Assembly (NCBI GenBank): GCA_015665315.1
Contig: JADFAK010000101.1
Location: forward strand, 32,433-96,432
Direction of reading: 5' to 3'
Length of the DNA stretch: 64,000 bases
Origin: Flavobacteriales bacterium
GTDB taxonomy: Bacteria > Bacteroidota > Bacteroidia > Flavobacteriales_D > Sanyastnellaceae
The notes under the pieces were generated by a model. It had not been told where the DNA came from. It saw nothing but the letters and a program-made list of their open reading frames with translations, and ran no database searches. Of this stretch, positions 49,492 to 58,230 are shown in pieces (position 1 is the first letter of the stretch; each line of letters starts with the position of its first letter). The translations under genes and the position numbers were made by a program.

Positions 49492-50600
49492 TTGCCTTCA
49501 ATCTCGGCGTAAATCTTTCTAAAGACCAATTTTTCATTCTCCCAGGTAAGCTCTTTTGCGGCGCGGACAAGGTTTTTCTGCCAGGTATCCCTTTCATTGG
49601 AAGCCAAGGCAGCATTGATAGTTTCGGCAATGTCGGTAGGCGTATATCCCCTGGTCGTCATCCCAATTTCATAGGTGTCGACGATGCGCTTGAGCTCAGG
49701 TAGAGGAGAAGTGACAACTGGAATTCCGGCATGGATATAGTCGAAGAGTTTATTTGGCAGACTAAGCTTGTAGTTCAAGTGGAGTGGCTTGTCAAGCGAT
49801 AGGCCAAGGTCGGCGATAGAGGTATATTCGCGCAGTTGGTCAAAGGGCATTTTGGGCATGAAGACTACTTTGTTTTGAAGACCTAGAGCTTGACTGCGTT
49901 CTTTTGCCAAGCCGACTTCTTGTCCGCTTCCAATCACAAGGAAAAGCACATTTTCTACCCATTGCATCGCTTCAACTGCCTCGAGGCAACCGCGATCATA
50001 ATCGATGTAAGCGCCTTGTAGAAGCACAATTCGCCGATAGTCTGGCAGATTGAGCTGGGCTCGGGTCGGACGCTTGTCCATTGCTTTGAACGGCGGGATG
50101 TTTCGCACCACTTGGACGGGCACACTATACAATTTGCGGTAGATGGCTGCTATGGATTCGTTGACGGTGACAACGTGGCGCAGCTTTGGAAAGATCCATT
50201 TTTCAATGGCCAGCCATACTGATTTTTGAAATCGCCTCCCCGTAAGTCCGGCTGATTCGGTGAAATATTCGTGGCTATCGTACACAATGTGCCAGCGTTT
50301 CAATCGTGCTACAATGAAAGCGGGAAGCAAGGTATCAAGGTCATTGACATGCACGACATCGAACTTTCTACTCAATAAGAAGAACAGCAATCGCAAATTT
50401 AAGCTGGCATAGAAAAGAGCTCCAGATGTAAAGGGAAGTCGCAGTCTGACTACCTCATAAGCCCGATCCATCGCTTCACTTGTCTTGAGCTTACGGCCAA
50501 CGAGGGTGAGCGAATGCCCTTGATGCAGAAGTTCATCACAAACTTTACGCACACGTTGATCATGAACGAGGTCGTTGCTTACAAGAACCGCGATTTTCAT
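49488..50600 (-). CDS. Glycosyltransferase family 4 (GT-B)
   Basis: Start at ATG 50600 (MKIAVLVSNDLVHDQRVRKVCDEL), one base after the exonuclease stop, giving 370 residues. GT-B features: N-terminal Rossmann start, FDVVHVNDLDTLLPAFIVARLK, YDSHEYFTESAGL, and in the second half LLQGAYIDYDRGCLEAVEAM and SLPNKLFDYIHAGIPVVTSPLPELKRIV for nucleotide-sugar binding. Surface polysaccharide synthesis is likely; the sugar is unknown. Confidence 0.9.
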   Translation of the reverse strand: MKIAVLVSNDLVHDQRVRKVCDELLHQGHSLTLVGRKLKTSEAMDRAYEVVRLRLPFTSGALFYASLNLRLLFFLLSRKFDVVHVNDLDTLLPAFIVARLKRWHIVYDSHEYFTESAGLTGRRFQKSVWLAIEKWIFPKLRHVVTVNESIAAIYRKLYSVPVQVVRNIPPFKAMDKRPTRAQLNLPDYRRIVLLQGAYIDYDRGCLEAVEAMQWVENVLFLVIGSGQEVGLAKERSQALGLQNKVVFMPKMPFDQLREYTSIADLGLSLDKPLHLNYKLSLPNKLFDYIHAGIPVVTSPLPELKRIVDTYEIGMTTRGYTPTDIAETINAALASNERDTWQKNLVRAAKELTWENEKLVFRKIYAEIEGN

Positions 50601-50601
50601 C

Positions 50602-51432
50602 CTATTTCTTTTGCTGATTTTCGTTGCGAATCTCTGTAAGTACACGTTTGGTGTAAAGTGGGAACTCGCCATTCATCATCCAATTGTAATAGCCAGGATC
50701 CTTTGAAAGCACCTCTGAAACGGGCTGACCTTTGTATTTGCCAAAGTTAAAACAAACGATTTCGTCGTCGTTGTAGACGAGTCGGCCAAGCATATCCGCA
50801 TTCTTCCCACGCTGACAAAATTTGTGCAGCACGTCCATATCATTTTCAAACTTGGGAAGGACATTGCCTTTGGCGTCGATTACTTCCGCGCCGTCGTATT
50901 TGGTGAGCATTGATTTGAAAACTTCCAAGGTCGCCATTGTATCTGGCATGGCTTCGTGCGCACCAGATAGTTCCTCATTGCAATAAAATTTGTACGCGGC
51001 TTTCAACGTTCGTTGCTCCATGATATGAAAGATGGTTTGCACATCAATCATATTGCGATCTTCCATGTTGAAGTTTATTCCGGCTCGTAAGAATTCTTCG
51101 GCCAAAACAGGGATGTCGAATTTATTCGAGTTAAAGCCTCCAAGGTCGCAACCATGAAGGAATTTGAACAGACCTTTAGAAATCTGCTTGAAGGTGGGAG
51201 CATCTTTTACATCTTCGTCGTAAACACCGTGAATGAGACTCGTCTCCAAGGGAATAGGCATTTCGGGATTAATGAGATACCGATTCTCTTTCCCGGGTAA
51301 TTCTGGTTTCTTGTGAATGGACCCATCGGGCATGATTTTCACAATGGCGAGCTCAACTATTCGATCGGTTGAAACGTTAACTCCAGTTGTTTCAAGGTCA
51401 AAGAATGCAATAGGTTTTCTAAGGTTTAGCAC
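50602..51432 (-). CDS. DnaQ-family 3'-5' exonuclease with ExoX-like C-terminal domain
   Basis: A 276-residue protein if begun at GTG 51432 (LNLRKPIAFFDLETTG), the usual family N-terminus; GTG 51453 is the alternative. The DEDD exonuclease domain (AFFDLETTGVN, GFNSNKFDIPVLAEEFL, SGAHEAMPDTMATLEVF) is followed by the C-terminal FNFGKYKGQPVSEVLSKDPGYYNWMM, seen in ExoX-like enzymes. A role in DNA or RNA trimming in repair is likely. A copy of the dispersed motif lies across its start region. Confidence 0.88.
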   Translation of the reverse strand: MLNLRKPIAFFDLETTGVNVSTDRIVELAIVKIMPDGSIHKKPELPGKENRYLINPEMPIPLETSLIHGVYDEDVKDAPTFKQISKGLFKFLHGCDLGGFNSNKFDIPVLAEEFLRAGINFNMEDRNMIDVQTIFHIMEQRTLKAAYKFYCNEELSGAHEAMPDTMATLEVFKSMLTKYDGAEVIDAKGNVLPKFENDMDVLHKFCQRGKNADMLGRLVYNDDEIVCFNFGKYKGQPVSEVLSKDPGYYNWMMNGEFPLYTKRVLTEIRNENQQKK

Positions 51433-51442
51433 AAGGCAAATG
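51429..51442 (+). repeat. Dispersed motif copy GCACAAGGCAAATG at exonuclease gene start
   Basis: Exact 14-mer, here within TTTAGCACAAGGCAAATG, over the two possible GTG starts of the exonuclease. With the copy at 59670 it shares the longer TTAGCACAAGGCAAATG. Confidence 0.65.
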
Positions 51443-51550
51443 TTTTTTTTCACTCCAACAAAATAGATTCAAAAGGAGTGCGTTATTACTGTACAAGTAG
51501 AGTAGTAGGTTCACATTAACGCAAGTTAAGGTGGCCTAAATTAAGCAGAA

Positions 51551-51586
51551 CAGAAAACCCTTTACGGGAGTGTAAAGGGTTTTCTG
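51551..51586. terminator. Strong bidirectional-looking terminator
   Basis: CAGAAAACCCTTTAC and its exact complement form a 15-bp stem with a 6-nt loop. It lies downstream of the OmpA-like gene on the minus strand and in the upstream gap of the exonuclease gene, and it ends the OmpA-like transcript. T-rich flanks on the + side (CTTTTCTAATATTT) allow function there too. Confidence 0.8.
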
Positions 51587-51613
51587 CTTTTCTAATATTT
51601 CGTAAGTCTATTA

Positions 51614-53728
51614 TTACTTCGTACTTGCCCACACCTTGATATACTGGAATGGCTCATACTTAGACTTCTTGATTGCGTCATTGGCATATTTAGGTCCTTG
51701 GACCAATTCTGTCGGACGGGTAAGGGTGTAGTCTTTCCCTTCAACATATCCTGCATCATTCAAAGCAGCTTTGATCTGATCACGTGCTGTTTTGTTTCTG
51801 TGCTCGGTAAGCTTCTGGTTGTTCTCGAAACGCGAAGAAGGTACGTTTGAAGCTGAAGACTCAACTTTCAAATTGACTTTTCCTTTGGCATCGATGATGG
51901 CTTTTACTCCATCCATGAACTCGGCAAATTTATCTTCGGCCAAGCTCCACTCACCAGCATCGTACACGAAGAAACGCTCGAAGTATGCACTAGCATCTTC
52001 GATCGTAACATTCACAGGGTTGGCTGGATCAAATCCAGTGTCAGGATGTTCCACTACAACTGGATCTGGTGTAGGTTCTTCTACAATAGGTTCTTCTGTG
52101 AGTCCTTTGCCTCTTAGGTGAACTGGAAGTAAATGAACTTCTTTGTCAATCACACTGTACGCCGATTCGCAAGGAACGTTGATGAACTCTTCTTGGATAA
52201 TATCTTGCTCTACAACATACTCGATATGGTATCCTGAGCAAGGAGGAAGAACAGCAACGTAAGCACCATCACGAGCTCGCGGACGATACTCAGTAACTTC
52301 TCCATTCTTGTTGTTGGTCACCAAGATGTAACAATCCTCTGGCAATTCCTCTCCTGGAGCAGCAATGATAAAACCCTTCAATACAGCCAAGTCTGTTTCG
52401 ATTGGTGTATCAGGCATATCGATCATATAGATGTCCTTAAGTCCATACCCTTCTTCCTTACGAGAAGAGTAGTATGCACGTTTCTGATCGGCAGAAGGAA
52501 AGAAGAAAACATCATCATCTACCGTGTTCAACGGGTAGCCAATGTTCTCTGGTTTTGACCAGTTCTCATCATCACCGAGTACAGAATAGAAGATGTCAAA
52601 TCCACCCATGCTGTTATGCCCTGTTGATCCAAAGTACAACGTTTTGCCATCAGCGGAGATAAAGACAGCATCTTCTTCATATTCTGTGTTGATGGTCGCT
52701 CCTACGTTCAGTGCTTTACTCCACTCGTCATTTGGAAGCTTTACACATCGGTAGATGTCTCGACCACCAAATCCACCTTCACGGTCTGACACAAAGTAAA
52801 GGGTCTTTCCATCTGGGGACAAGCTGGCATGTGTTTCCCATGCGTCAGAATTGATGTCTGAGCCCAGAAGCTCCGGTTGGCTCCACGTTTCTCCAATCAA
52901 AACTGATTGGTAAATCTGTCCATTTCCATCTTCATCGTAATAGATGAAAAGCGTTTGTCCATCTGGGCTAACTGAAATCGTTGCTGCGTGGGCATCCGTA
53001 TTGATATTCAATAGCTCTGGCTCTTGCCAGTTTCCTGTGGCGTCTTTGTATGACACGTAGATATCTTCTTTCCACTCTCCAGTATCAAAATCGGTAATGT
53101 CAGTATTTGTACTGTCAATACGCATTCTTCGAGAAGTATAGAACAGGGCCGTCTCGTCCAACGAGAGAACAGGGCTGTAATCATTGGCGTCGTTATTGAC
53201 TTTAGGACCTAGGTTGGTGATCACATAGTTCTTCGGGTCAGCCTTTTGCTTCTTGGCCTCATTGCACATTTCCAATTGTCTTTCCGTCGCTGCATACAAG
53301 TGATGCTTTTTCGAGATTAAAGTCAATAGTTCATTGTACGTGGCAATCGCATCGTCAAGTTCGTAGCTAATGTGATAAGCTCGACCTAAATAATAGTATG
53401 CTTCAACAGGAGCTTTAACTTCAGTAGGATCATAAGGATCGTACTTCGTAGTTACCTCTCGTGTCGCCGCTGCTTTCAAATAGGGTAGCGCTTTAAGCTT
53501 TTCGTTTGAAGTCTGCAAAAAACAATAGCCAAGCTTATAATTAACATTGGCATTTGTGTTGTTCGTACTGAACAAAGAAAGCCAAATATCAATGGATTTA
53601 TTCCAAAGCTTTTCCTCCATCAATTGATTGGCCTCCAAGAATTGTTGGTTGAAATCACCACGCAAATTGTCGGCGAATGAAGTGCTAGCATATATAAGTA
53701 TAGCTGCGCAAAGTAAAAATCTTCTCAT
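51614..53728 (-). CDS. TPR/PD40 beta-propeller protein with diverged OmpA-like C-terminus
   Basis: A 704-residue envelope protein with a signal peptide (LLCAAILIYASTSFA). Residues 25-160 are TPR-like helices (DIWLSLFSTNNTNANVNYKLGYCFLQTS). Residues 180-430 contain WD40-like PD40 repeats (SPDGKTLYFVSDREGGFGGRDIY, SADGKTLYFGSTGHNSMGGFDIF), then a regulatory-like domain and a proline/glutamate linker. The C-terminal 120 residues resemble OmpA but lack the usual peptidoglycan-binding residues. This domain order matches the PorE-like T9SS/gliding proteins of Bacteroidota; identity as PorE is not shown. Confidence 0.85.
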   Translation of the reverse strand: MRRFLLCAAILIYASTSFADNLRGDFNQQFLEANQLMEEKLWNKSIDIWLSLFSTNNTNANVNYKLGYCFLQTSNEKLKALPYLKAAATREVTTKYDPYDPTEVKAPVEAYYYLGRAYHISYELDDAIATYNELLTLISKKHHLYAATERQLEMCNEAKKQKADPKNYVITNLGPKVNNDANDYSPVLSLDETALFYTSRRMRIDSTNTDITDFDTGEWKEDIYVSYKDATGNWQEPELLNINTDAHAATISVSPDGQTLFIYYDEDGNGQIYQSVLIGETWSQPELLGSDINSDAWETHASLSPDGKTLYFVSDREGGFGGRDIYRCVKLPNDEWSKALNVGATINTEYEEDAVFISADGKTLYFGSTGHNSMGGFDIFYSVLGDDENWSKPENIGYPLNTVDDDVFFFPSADQKRAYYSSRKEEGYGLKDIYMIDMPDTPIETDLAVLKGFIIAAPGEELPEDCYILVTNNKNGEVTEYRPRARDGAYVAVLPPCSGYHIEYVVEQDIIQEEFINVPCESAYSVIDKEVHLLPVHLRGKGLTEEPIVEEPTPDPVVVEHPDTGFDPANPVNVTIEDASAYFERFFVYDAGEWSLAEDKFAEFMDGVKAIIDAKGKVNLKVESSASNVPSSRFENNQKLTEHRNKTARDQIKAALNDAGYVEGKDYTLTRPTELVQGPKYANDAIKKSKYEPFQYIKVWASTK

Positions 53729-53793
53729 AGCAGAAGTATTGTCTGGTTACTGTCTTAAAACCCCTAAATTACTACAAATTCCTCATTGACGCA

Positions 53794-55146
53794 TTAAATC
53801 TCTCGATTCAGGTCAAAATTCTCAAGATAATCACCAACACGACGTACAAAAGTACCTCCCAACATGCCATCAACAACTCGATGATCATAGCTATGTGAAA
53901 GGAACATCATGTGGCGTATACCAATGGTGTCTCCTGCTGGAGTTTCGATAATAGCCGGCTTTTTACGAATTGCTCCCAAGGCAAGAATGGCGACTTGAGG
54001 CTGATTAATAATTGGCGTACCCATTACGTTACCAAATGTACCAACGTTGGAAACGGTATAGGTTCCACCTTGAATATCGTCTGGCTTCAATTTGTTTTGT
54101 CGAGCTCTATTGGCCAAATCATTCACTTTTTTCGCCAATCCAACAAGGTTGTACTGGTCGGCATTGTGAATGACGGGAACGATCAAATTCCCTGAAGGAA
54201 GTGCCGCAGCCATCCCTACATTTATATCTTTTTTGTAAACTATATTAGCTCCATCCAATTGCACATTGATGCCTGGGAAGTCTTTGATCGCTTTTGTAAC
54301 TGCTTCAATAAACAACGGAGTGAATGTCAATTTCTCTCCATTGGCTTCCTCAAACTTCTTCTTTACCTTCTCTCTCCATAAAACCAAGTTGGTCACGTCG
54401 GCCTCGACAAAAGAAGTAACGTGCGCCGATGTTGCTTTTGACATCACCATGTGATCGGCAATCATCTTACGCATGCGGTCCATCTCGACCACTTCATCTC
54501 CCGCTGCAATATTTACAGGAACTGATGGTTTGTGAGCTGGTGCTGCTGGGGCCGACTTAGCAACTGGGGCAGAGCTCCCATTGCTGGCAACTGCTGCCGC
54601 TGCCGTCGGAGCTGGTGTGCTCGCTACTTGCTTAGCTCCACCGTTTTCGATGAATGCTAGAATGTCTTTTTTCGTAACTCGACCTTCCTTGCCAGTTCCG
54701 CTTAGCTTTTCAAGTTGATCCATCGAGACACCCTCTTTTGCCGCAATAGTGCGCACCAAAGGAGAATAAAACCGTCCGGAAGGTCCGTTCTTCGAGATTT
54801 CTCCTGCCGCCAAAGGCGCATTAAGAGCTTCGACCACTTCCGGTGCAGGAGTCGCTACAGGGGCAGCGGCCGCAGCCACGGGAGTAGGTGCAGGAGCACT
54901 ATCACCTCCGGTAGAAAATATTGCAATGGGCTGACCCACTTGAACAACATCGCCTTCAGCAACTAGTATTTTTGTAATTACTCCTTCCTCAGGCGCAGGC
55001 ACCTCAGAATCAACCTTATCTGTGGCGATCTCTACAATAGGATCATCCATATCCACTGTTTGCCCTTCTTCGATCAACCATTTGGTAATAGTCGCCTCAG
55101 CAACGCTTTCCCCCATCTTGGGCAATAAAATATCTATTTGAGCCAT
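53794..55146 (-). CDS. Dihydrolipoamide acyltransferase E2 of a 2-oxoacid dehydrogenase complex
   Basis: A 450-residue E2. The N-terminal lipoyl domain has the lipoylation lysine in IATDKVDSEVPAP; after an alanine/proline linker comes the E3/E1-binding domain (SPLVRTIAAKEGVSMDQLEKLSGTGKEGRVTKKD), then the catalytic domain with YDHRVVDGMLGG. The short single lipoyl domain and TDKVDSEV fit a branched-chain or 2-oxoglutarate-type E2 better than a pyruvate one, but the type is unsettled. E1 and E3 genes are not adjacent. Confidence 0.92.
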   Translation of the reverse strand: MAQIDILLPKMGESVAEATITKWLIEEGQTVDMDDPIVEIATDKVDSEVPAPEEGVITKILVAEGDVVQVGQPIAIFSTGGDSAPAPTPVAAAAAPVATPAPEVVEALNAPLAAGEISKNGPSGRFYSPLVRTIAAKEGVSMDQLEKLSGTGKEGRVTKKDILAFIENGGAKQVASTPAPTAAAAVASNGSSAPVAKSAPAAPAHKPSVPVNIAAGDEVVEMDRMRKMIADHMVMSKATSAHVTSFVEADVTNLVLWREKVKKKFEEANGEKLTFTPLFIEAVTKAIKDFPGINVQLDGANIVYKKDINVGMAAALPSGNLIVPVIHNADQYNLVGLAKKVNDLANRARQNKLKPDDIQGGTYTVSNVGTFGNVMGTPIINQPQVAILALGAIRKKPAIIETPAGDTIGIRHMMFLSHSYDHRVVDGMLGGTFVRRVGDYLENFDLNREI

Positions 55147-55168
55147 ACTTGCCTTGATTTAAGCGCCA

Positions 55169-55198
55169 CAAAATTACACGAAAATGGTAGTTGACCAA
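55169..55198 (-). promoter_or_regulatory. Promoter of the 2-oxoacid dehydrogenase E2 gene
   Basis: On the minus strand TTG (55198-55196) and TAATTTTG (55176-55169) are 19 bp apart, the same spacing as at gldF. The predicted leader is about 18 bp. Confidence 0.6.
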
Positions 55199-55239
55199 CG
55201 ATTCTTCTAATCAGTTGTCAACTGGGTACGAAGAAAGTG

Positions 55240-57186
55240 CTATCTACCCAGTTCAGCGAAGAATCTCCAAACGAAGCCCAAGTCGTTCATGACGCGATAA
55301 TCTTTGGCATAAACTACGTTGAGTTTGTCAAAGGTCTCCTGCGTCATTTTTGAATTTGCGCCAGCTAAAACAGGGTACAGAACTCCTGGTCTCAACTTCG
55401 GAAGTTTTTGTTTGTTGGTTGAGGTGGGGTAAAAACCTACCCAGGTCTTTTTGCCGACCAATACGGAGAATAGGTTCTGGATGTATTTGCCCTTGGAGCG
55501 GACAAACCAAATATTCAAGGGTAGGGTCAGCAATAGAGACAAGGCAACCGTAATGTCAAGAAGTCTCTTTTCTCTGCGATTGTTAGGGAGAGACACTGAA
55601 TTGACGTCCAGTATGAAAAGTTCGCCACTGGTTTCAATGCTATTGCTCCCAATAATATAAAGAGATTCCGGCGGAGCAATCTTAAATTCGACGCCTCGAT
55701 TTTCGGTCTTGCTCATGGTCGCTATGATTTCCGCCGAGGAAATGTCTTTCGCACAGAAAATCACATCATGAATCCCATGAACTCGGACTATTTCATCCAA
55801 TAATTTCATCGATCCAGCAGCATCTCCCATCGGATTGTCCTTGGAGTCGATGTACATCACATTGCCTAATTCCGCTTGCGACTGGGCCAATAATTGATGC
55901 ACTCGCTTGACTTCTTCTGTCGAGCCTACTAGGGCGTAATGCTTTACACGTTTAACTCTAAATCCAGTTTTGGACGGACTGAATGCTAGCAACAACCCGC
56001 GAATAGCTAGTAGCAAGGTGAAAACCACCACTGCTCCAAATACGATCAAAGCCCTAGAAAAACGCAAGCTCTCTGGAAGGAGCGAATAACCAATTAGAAT
56101 AATGATCGATCCCAATCCAATGCCTTTGATTACGTTCAGAATTCGAATCGGCCGCTGATAACCACCGGTTAACCCTAAACTCAAAACCCAACACCCCGCG
56201 TAAATGGCAAATGCAGCGGCTACTAAAGTTTGGTCGTAAACCTTGCCCTGCCAATTCTCATAAAAGAGCTTGATGGCCCAAAGCCCCCCAAATGCGACGA
56301 GTGCGTCAAGTGTGGGTAGCCACATCTGACTTATAAACCGACTCACAATCGCAATGCCCGCCCGTAAGTAAATGGCCATATTGATGAGGGTGCTGAACAT
56401 TTTGGCATTTTTGGAGCTAAAGTGCTTCTTGGCGAAAATGACCATGGCGTTGTAAAAAACAAACACGTAGTTCAAGCTCCCCTTTTTTGTACTCTCTCCT
56501 TTATAATGAATAATACTCGTGTCGGCCAAATAGAGATTCTTGTATCCACCCTGAATTATCCGCCAACTCAAATCAATGTCCTCACCGTACATGAAAAACT
56601 CTTCGTCTAAAAGTCCCACTTTATCCAAGGCCTCCTTTCGCATGAACATAAATGCCCCCGACAGGATTTCAATTTCATGATTCCCGTCTTTATCCAAGTT
56701 TCCAAGGTAGTAGGGGTTGATTCTTTTTGATTTGGGGAATAGTCTGTACAGACCGATCATCTTAAGCAAACTCACCCACGGCGTAGGCAGTCCGCGCTTC
56801 GATTCTGGCAGGTAAATCCCTTTTCCATCGACCATCTTCACGCCCAAACCACCGCCTTTTGGGTTGGCATCCATATGGGCAATGCAGGCTTCGAAGGTAT
56901 CTTCTTGAACCACCGTGTCGGGATTGAGGAGAAGAATGTATTCCCCCTGACTCAAACGCATGGCCTGGTTGTTGGCCATCGAAAATCCAACGTTTTCTTT
57001 GTTGGCAATCAGCTTGACCCATGGGAAACGCTCTCGCGTCATAGCTACAGAGCCATCTACGGAACTGTTGTCGACCACAAAGACCTCCATGTCTATATTC
57101 CGCCCAGCCCTTTCCACCGACTGCAGGCATTGCTCGAGGAAATATTCCACGTTATAGTTGACTATGACGACAGATAATTTCATCAA
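55240..57186 (-). CDS. Glycosyltransferase family 2 fused to membrane and degenerate sugar-transferase regions
   Basis: A 648-residue fusion. Residues 1-270 are a WbbL/rhamnosyltransferase-like GT2 (VVIVNYNVEYFLEQCLQSV, LNPDTVVQED, FFMYGEDIDLSWRI). Residues 290-400 hold several helices (AAAFAIYAGCWVLSLGL, IIILIGYSLL). Residues 420-540 resemble the nucleotide-binding region of polyprenyl sugar-phosphate transferases, and the end has RLLDITVALSLLLTLPLNI and TWVGFYP...LPKLRPGV, but lacks the catalytic KFRSM-type segment. So it keeps the GT2 activity and membrane anchoring, without a likely transferase site at the C-terminus. Overlaps recR by 4 bp. Confidence 0.85.
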   Translation of the reverse strand: MMKLSVVIVNYNVEYFLEQCLQSVERAGRNIDMEVFVVDNSSVDGSVAMTRERFPWVKLIANKENVGFSMANNQAMRLSQGEYILLLNPDTVVQEDTFEACIAHMDANPKGGGLGVKMVDGKGIYLPESKRGLPTPWVSLLKMIGLYRLFPKSKRINPYYLGNLDKDGNHEIEILSGAFMFMRKEALDKVGLLDEEFFMYGEDIDLSWRIIQGGYKNLYLADTSIIHYKGESTKKGSLNYVFVFYNAMVIFAKKHFSSKNAKMFSTLINMAIYLRAGIAIVSRFISQMWLPTLDALVAFGGLWAIKLFYENWQGKVYDQTLVAAAFAIYAGCWVLSLGLTGGYQRPIRILNVIKGIGLGSIIILIGYSLLPESLRFSRALIVFGAVVVFTLLLAIRGLLLAFSPSKTGFRVKRVKHYALVGSTEEVKRVHQLLAQSQAELGNVMYIDSKDNPMGDAAGSMKLLDEIVRVHGIHDVIFCAKDISSAEIIATMSKTENRGVEFKIAPPESLYIIGSNSIETSGELFILDVNSVSLPNNRREKRLLDITVALSLLLTLPLNIWFVRSKGKYIQNLFSVLVGKKTWVGFYPTSTNKQKLPKLRPGVLYPVLAGANSKMTQETFDKLNVVYAKDYRVMNDLGFVWRFFAELGR

Positions 57187-57800
57187 CGAGACAATGAGTT
57201 TTCGTAAGGCACACGATTGGTTATTGAACGGCCAAGTGTGAGTTCGTCGGCATACTGAATTTCGTCACCATGGGATATTCCTCGGGCGATAGACGACACT
57301 TGGATGTCAAACGCCGCCATTTTTCGGTATAAATAGAACGCCGTTGTTTCTCCTTCCATCGAGGTACTCAACGCCAAAATCACTTCTTTTATTTCTCCTT
57401 TCCCAAGTCGGCCTAACAGTGAGTCAATGTGCAAATCCGAAGGGCCAATTCCATCGATAGGTGAAATGATGCCCCCCAATACATGGTACAAACCAGTGAA
57501 TTGATGTGTGCCTTCAATGGCAAGTACATCTTGAATATCTTCGACAATGCATACCAAGGATCCATTCCGACCTGGTGAGGAACAGATAGAACAGGTTGTG
57601 GAATCTGATAGGTTGTGGCAAATCGTGCACTCTTTTATTTGCTCTTTGAGCTGAAGAAATGCCGAAGTAAACTTTCTCACATCTTTTTCCTCGCGACGTA
57701 ATAAGTTGAGAACTAGACGCAGCGCAGTTTTCTTTCCTATGCCGGGCAAGGACGACATCTGATCTACAGCGTCTTGGATGAGTTTTGAGCGCAGTTCCAT
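57183..57800 (-). CDS. recR: Recombination mediator RecR
   Basis: Start at ATG 57800 (MELRSKLIQDAVDQMSSLPGIGKKTALRL) gives 205 residues, the normal RecR size. The helix-hairpin-helix is LPGIGKKTALRLVLNLL, the zinc finger CTICHNLSDSTTCSIC, and the Toprim domain LVCIVEDIQDVLAIEGTHQFTGLYHVLGG. RecR works with RecO and RecF to load RecA on gapped DNA. The 4-bp overlap with the GT2 fusion gene suggests a shared transcript. Confidence 0.96.
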   Translation of the reverse strand: MELRSKLIQDAVDQMSSLPGIGKKTALRLVLNLLRREEKDVRKFTSAFLQLKEQIKECTICHNLSDSTTCSICSSPGRNGSLVCIVEDIQDVLAIEGTHQFTGLYHVLGGIISPIDGIGPSDLHIDSLLGRLGKGEIKEVILALSTSMEGETTAFYLYRKMAAFDIQVSSIARGISHGDEIQYADELTLGRSITNRVPYENSLSR

Positions 57801-57804
57801 TCGG

Positions 57805-57812
57805 CAAATATA
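57805..57812 (-). promoter_or_regulatory. Candidate -7 box of recR, leaderless arrangement
   Basis: TATATTTG on the minus strand is followed by CCGA and the recR ATG at 57800, so transcription would begin at about the start codon. No clear -33 element. Confidence 0.45.
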
Positions 57813-57954
57813 ACTACTACATAGCGAAGCACTGTTATTGCCGACGGTGAAGTAGTTCGAGAGCAATTGATTTAATCACTTTGGTAGCAAGATCAGTGTC
57901 ATCAGCCCTTACTTTGTATAGCTGATGCGTTTTGGAAGTCTGAAAACTCCTAGC

Positions 57955-58152
57955 TCATTTCGTGCATCCATTTGAAAGATGTAGTGTGAGATCTAAAGGA
58001 AATGGACCAGCTATTTCGGTAGGAACAAGCACGCATACATTTGGTAGGGCCAACTTGGAGGGGAGCATGCTCTTCGCCGACAGAGGAACTTTTGATGGCG
58101 CGAAGCTCAGTCCTGCTAAGCCAGCTCCCTTTAAAAAATCGGATCTATCCAT
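57955..58152 (-). pseudogene. Truncated intradiol ring-cleavage dioxygenase-like gene
   Basis: A 65-codon ORF begins MDRSDFLKGAGLAGLSFA, a Tat-like secreted start, and carries CVLVPTEIAGPFPLDLT, the N-terminal landmark of intradiol dioxygenases. It stops soon after (LSNGCTK), where intact enzymes continue for over 150 residues to the iron ligands. The same frame reads on for 40 more codons after the stop without a recognisable match. It is best read as an eroded gene remnant. The surrounding 57801-58230 gap holds the recR promoter and otherwise nothing I can identify. Confidence 0.5.
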
Positions 58153-58230
58153 CGTTCGTTGCGATGAACATGTTTAACTGCAAAGTAGCTTGTTTTAGCG
58201 GGCATTCTGCCAAAAGCAAAAGAAATATCC

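Noticed and set aside
57962-58177. Plus-strand ORF of 71 codons opposite the dioxygenase remnant
   Set aside because: Low-complexity protein without family features; the minus-strand reading gives a recognisable motif.
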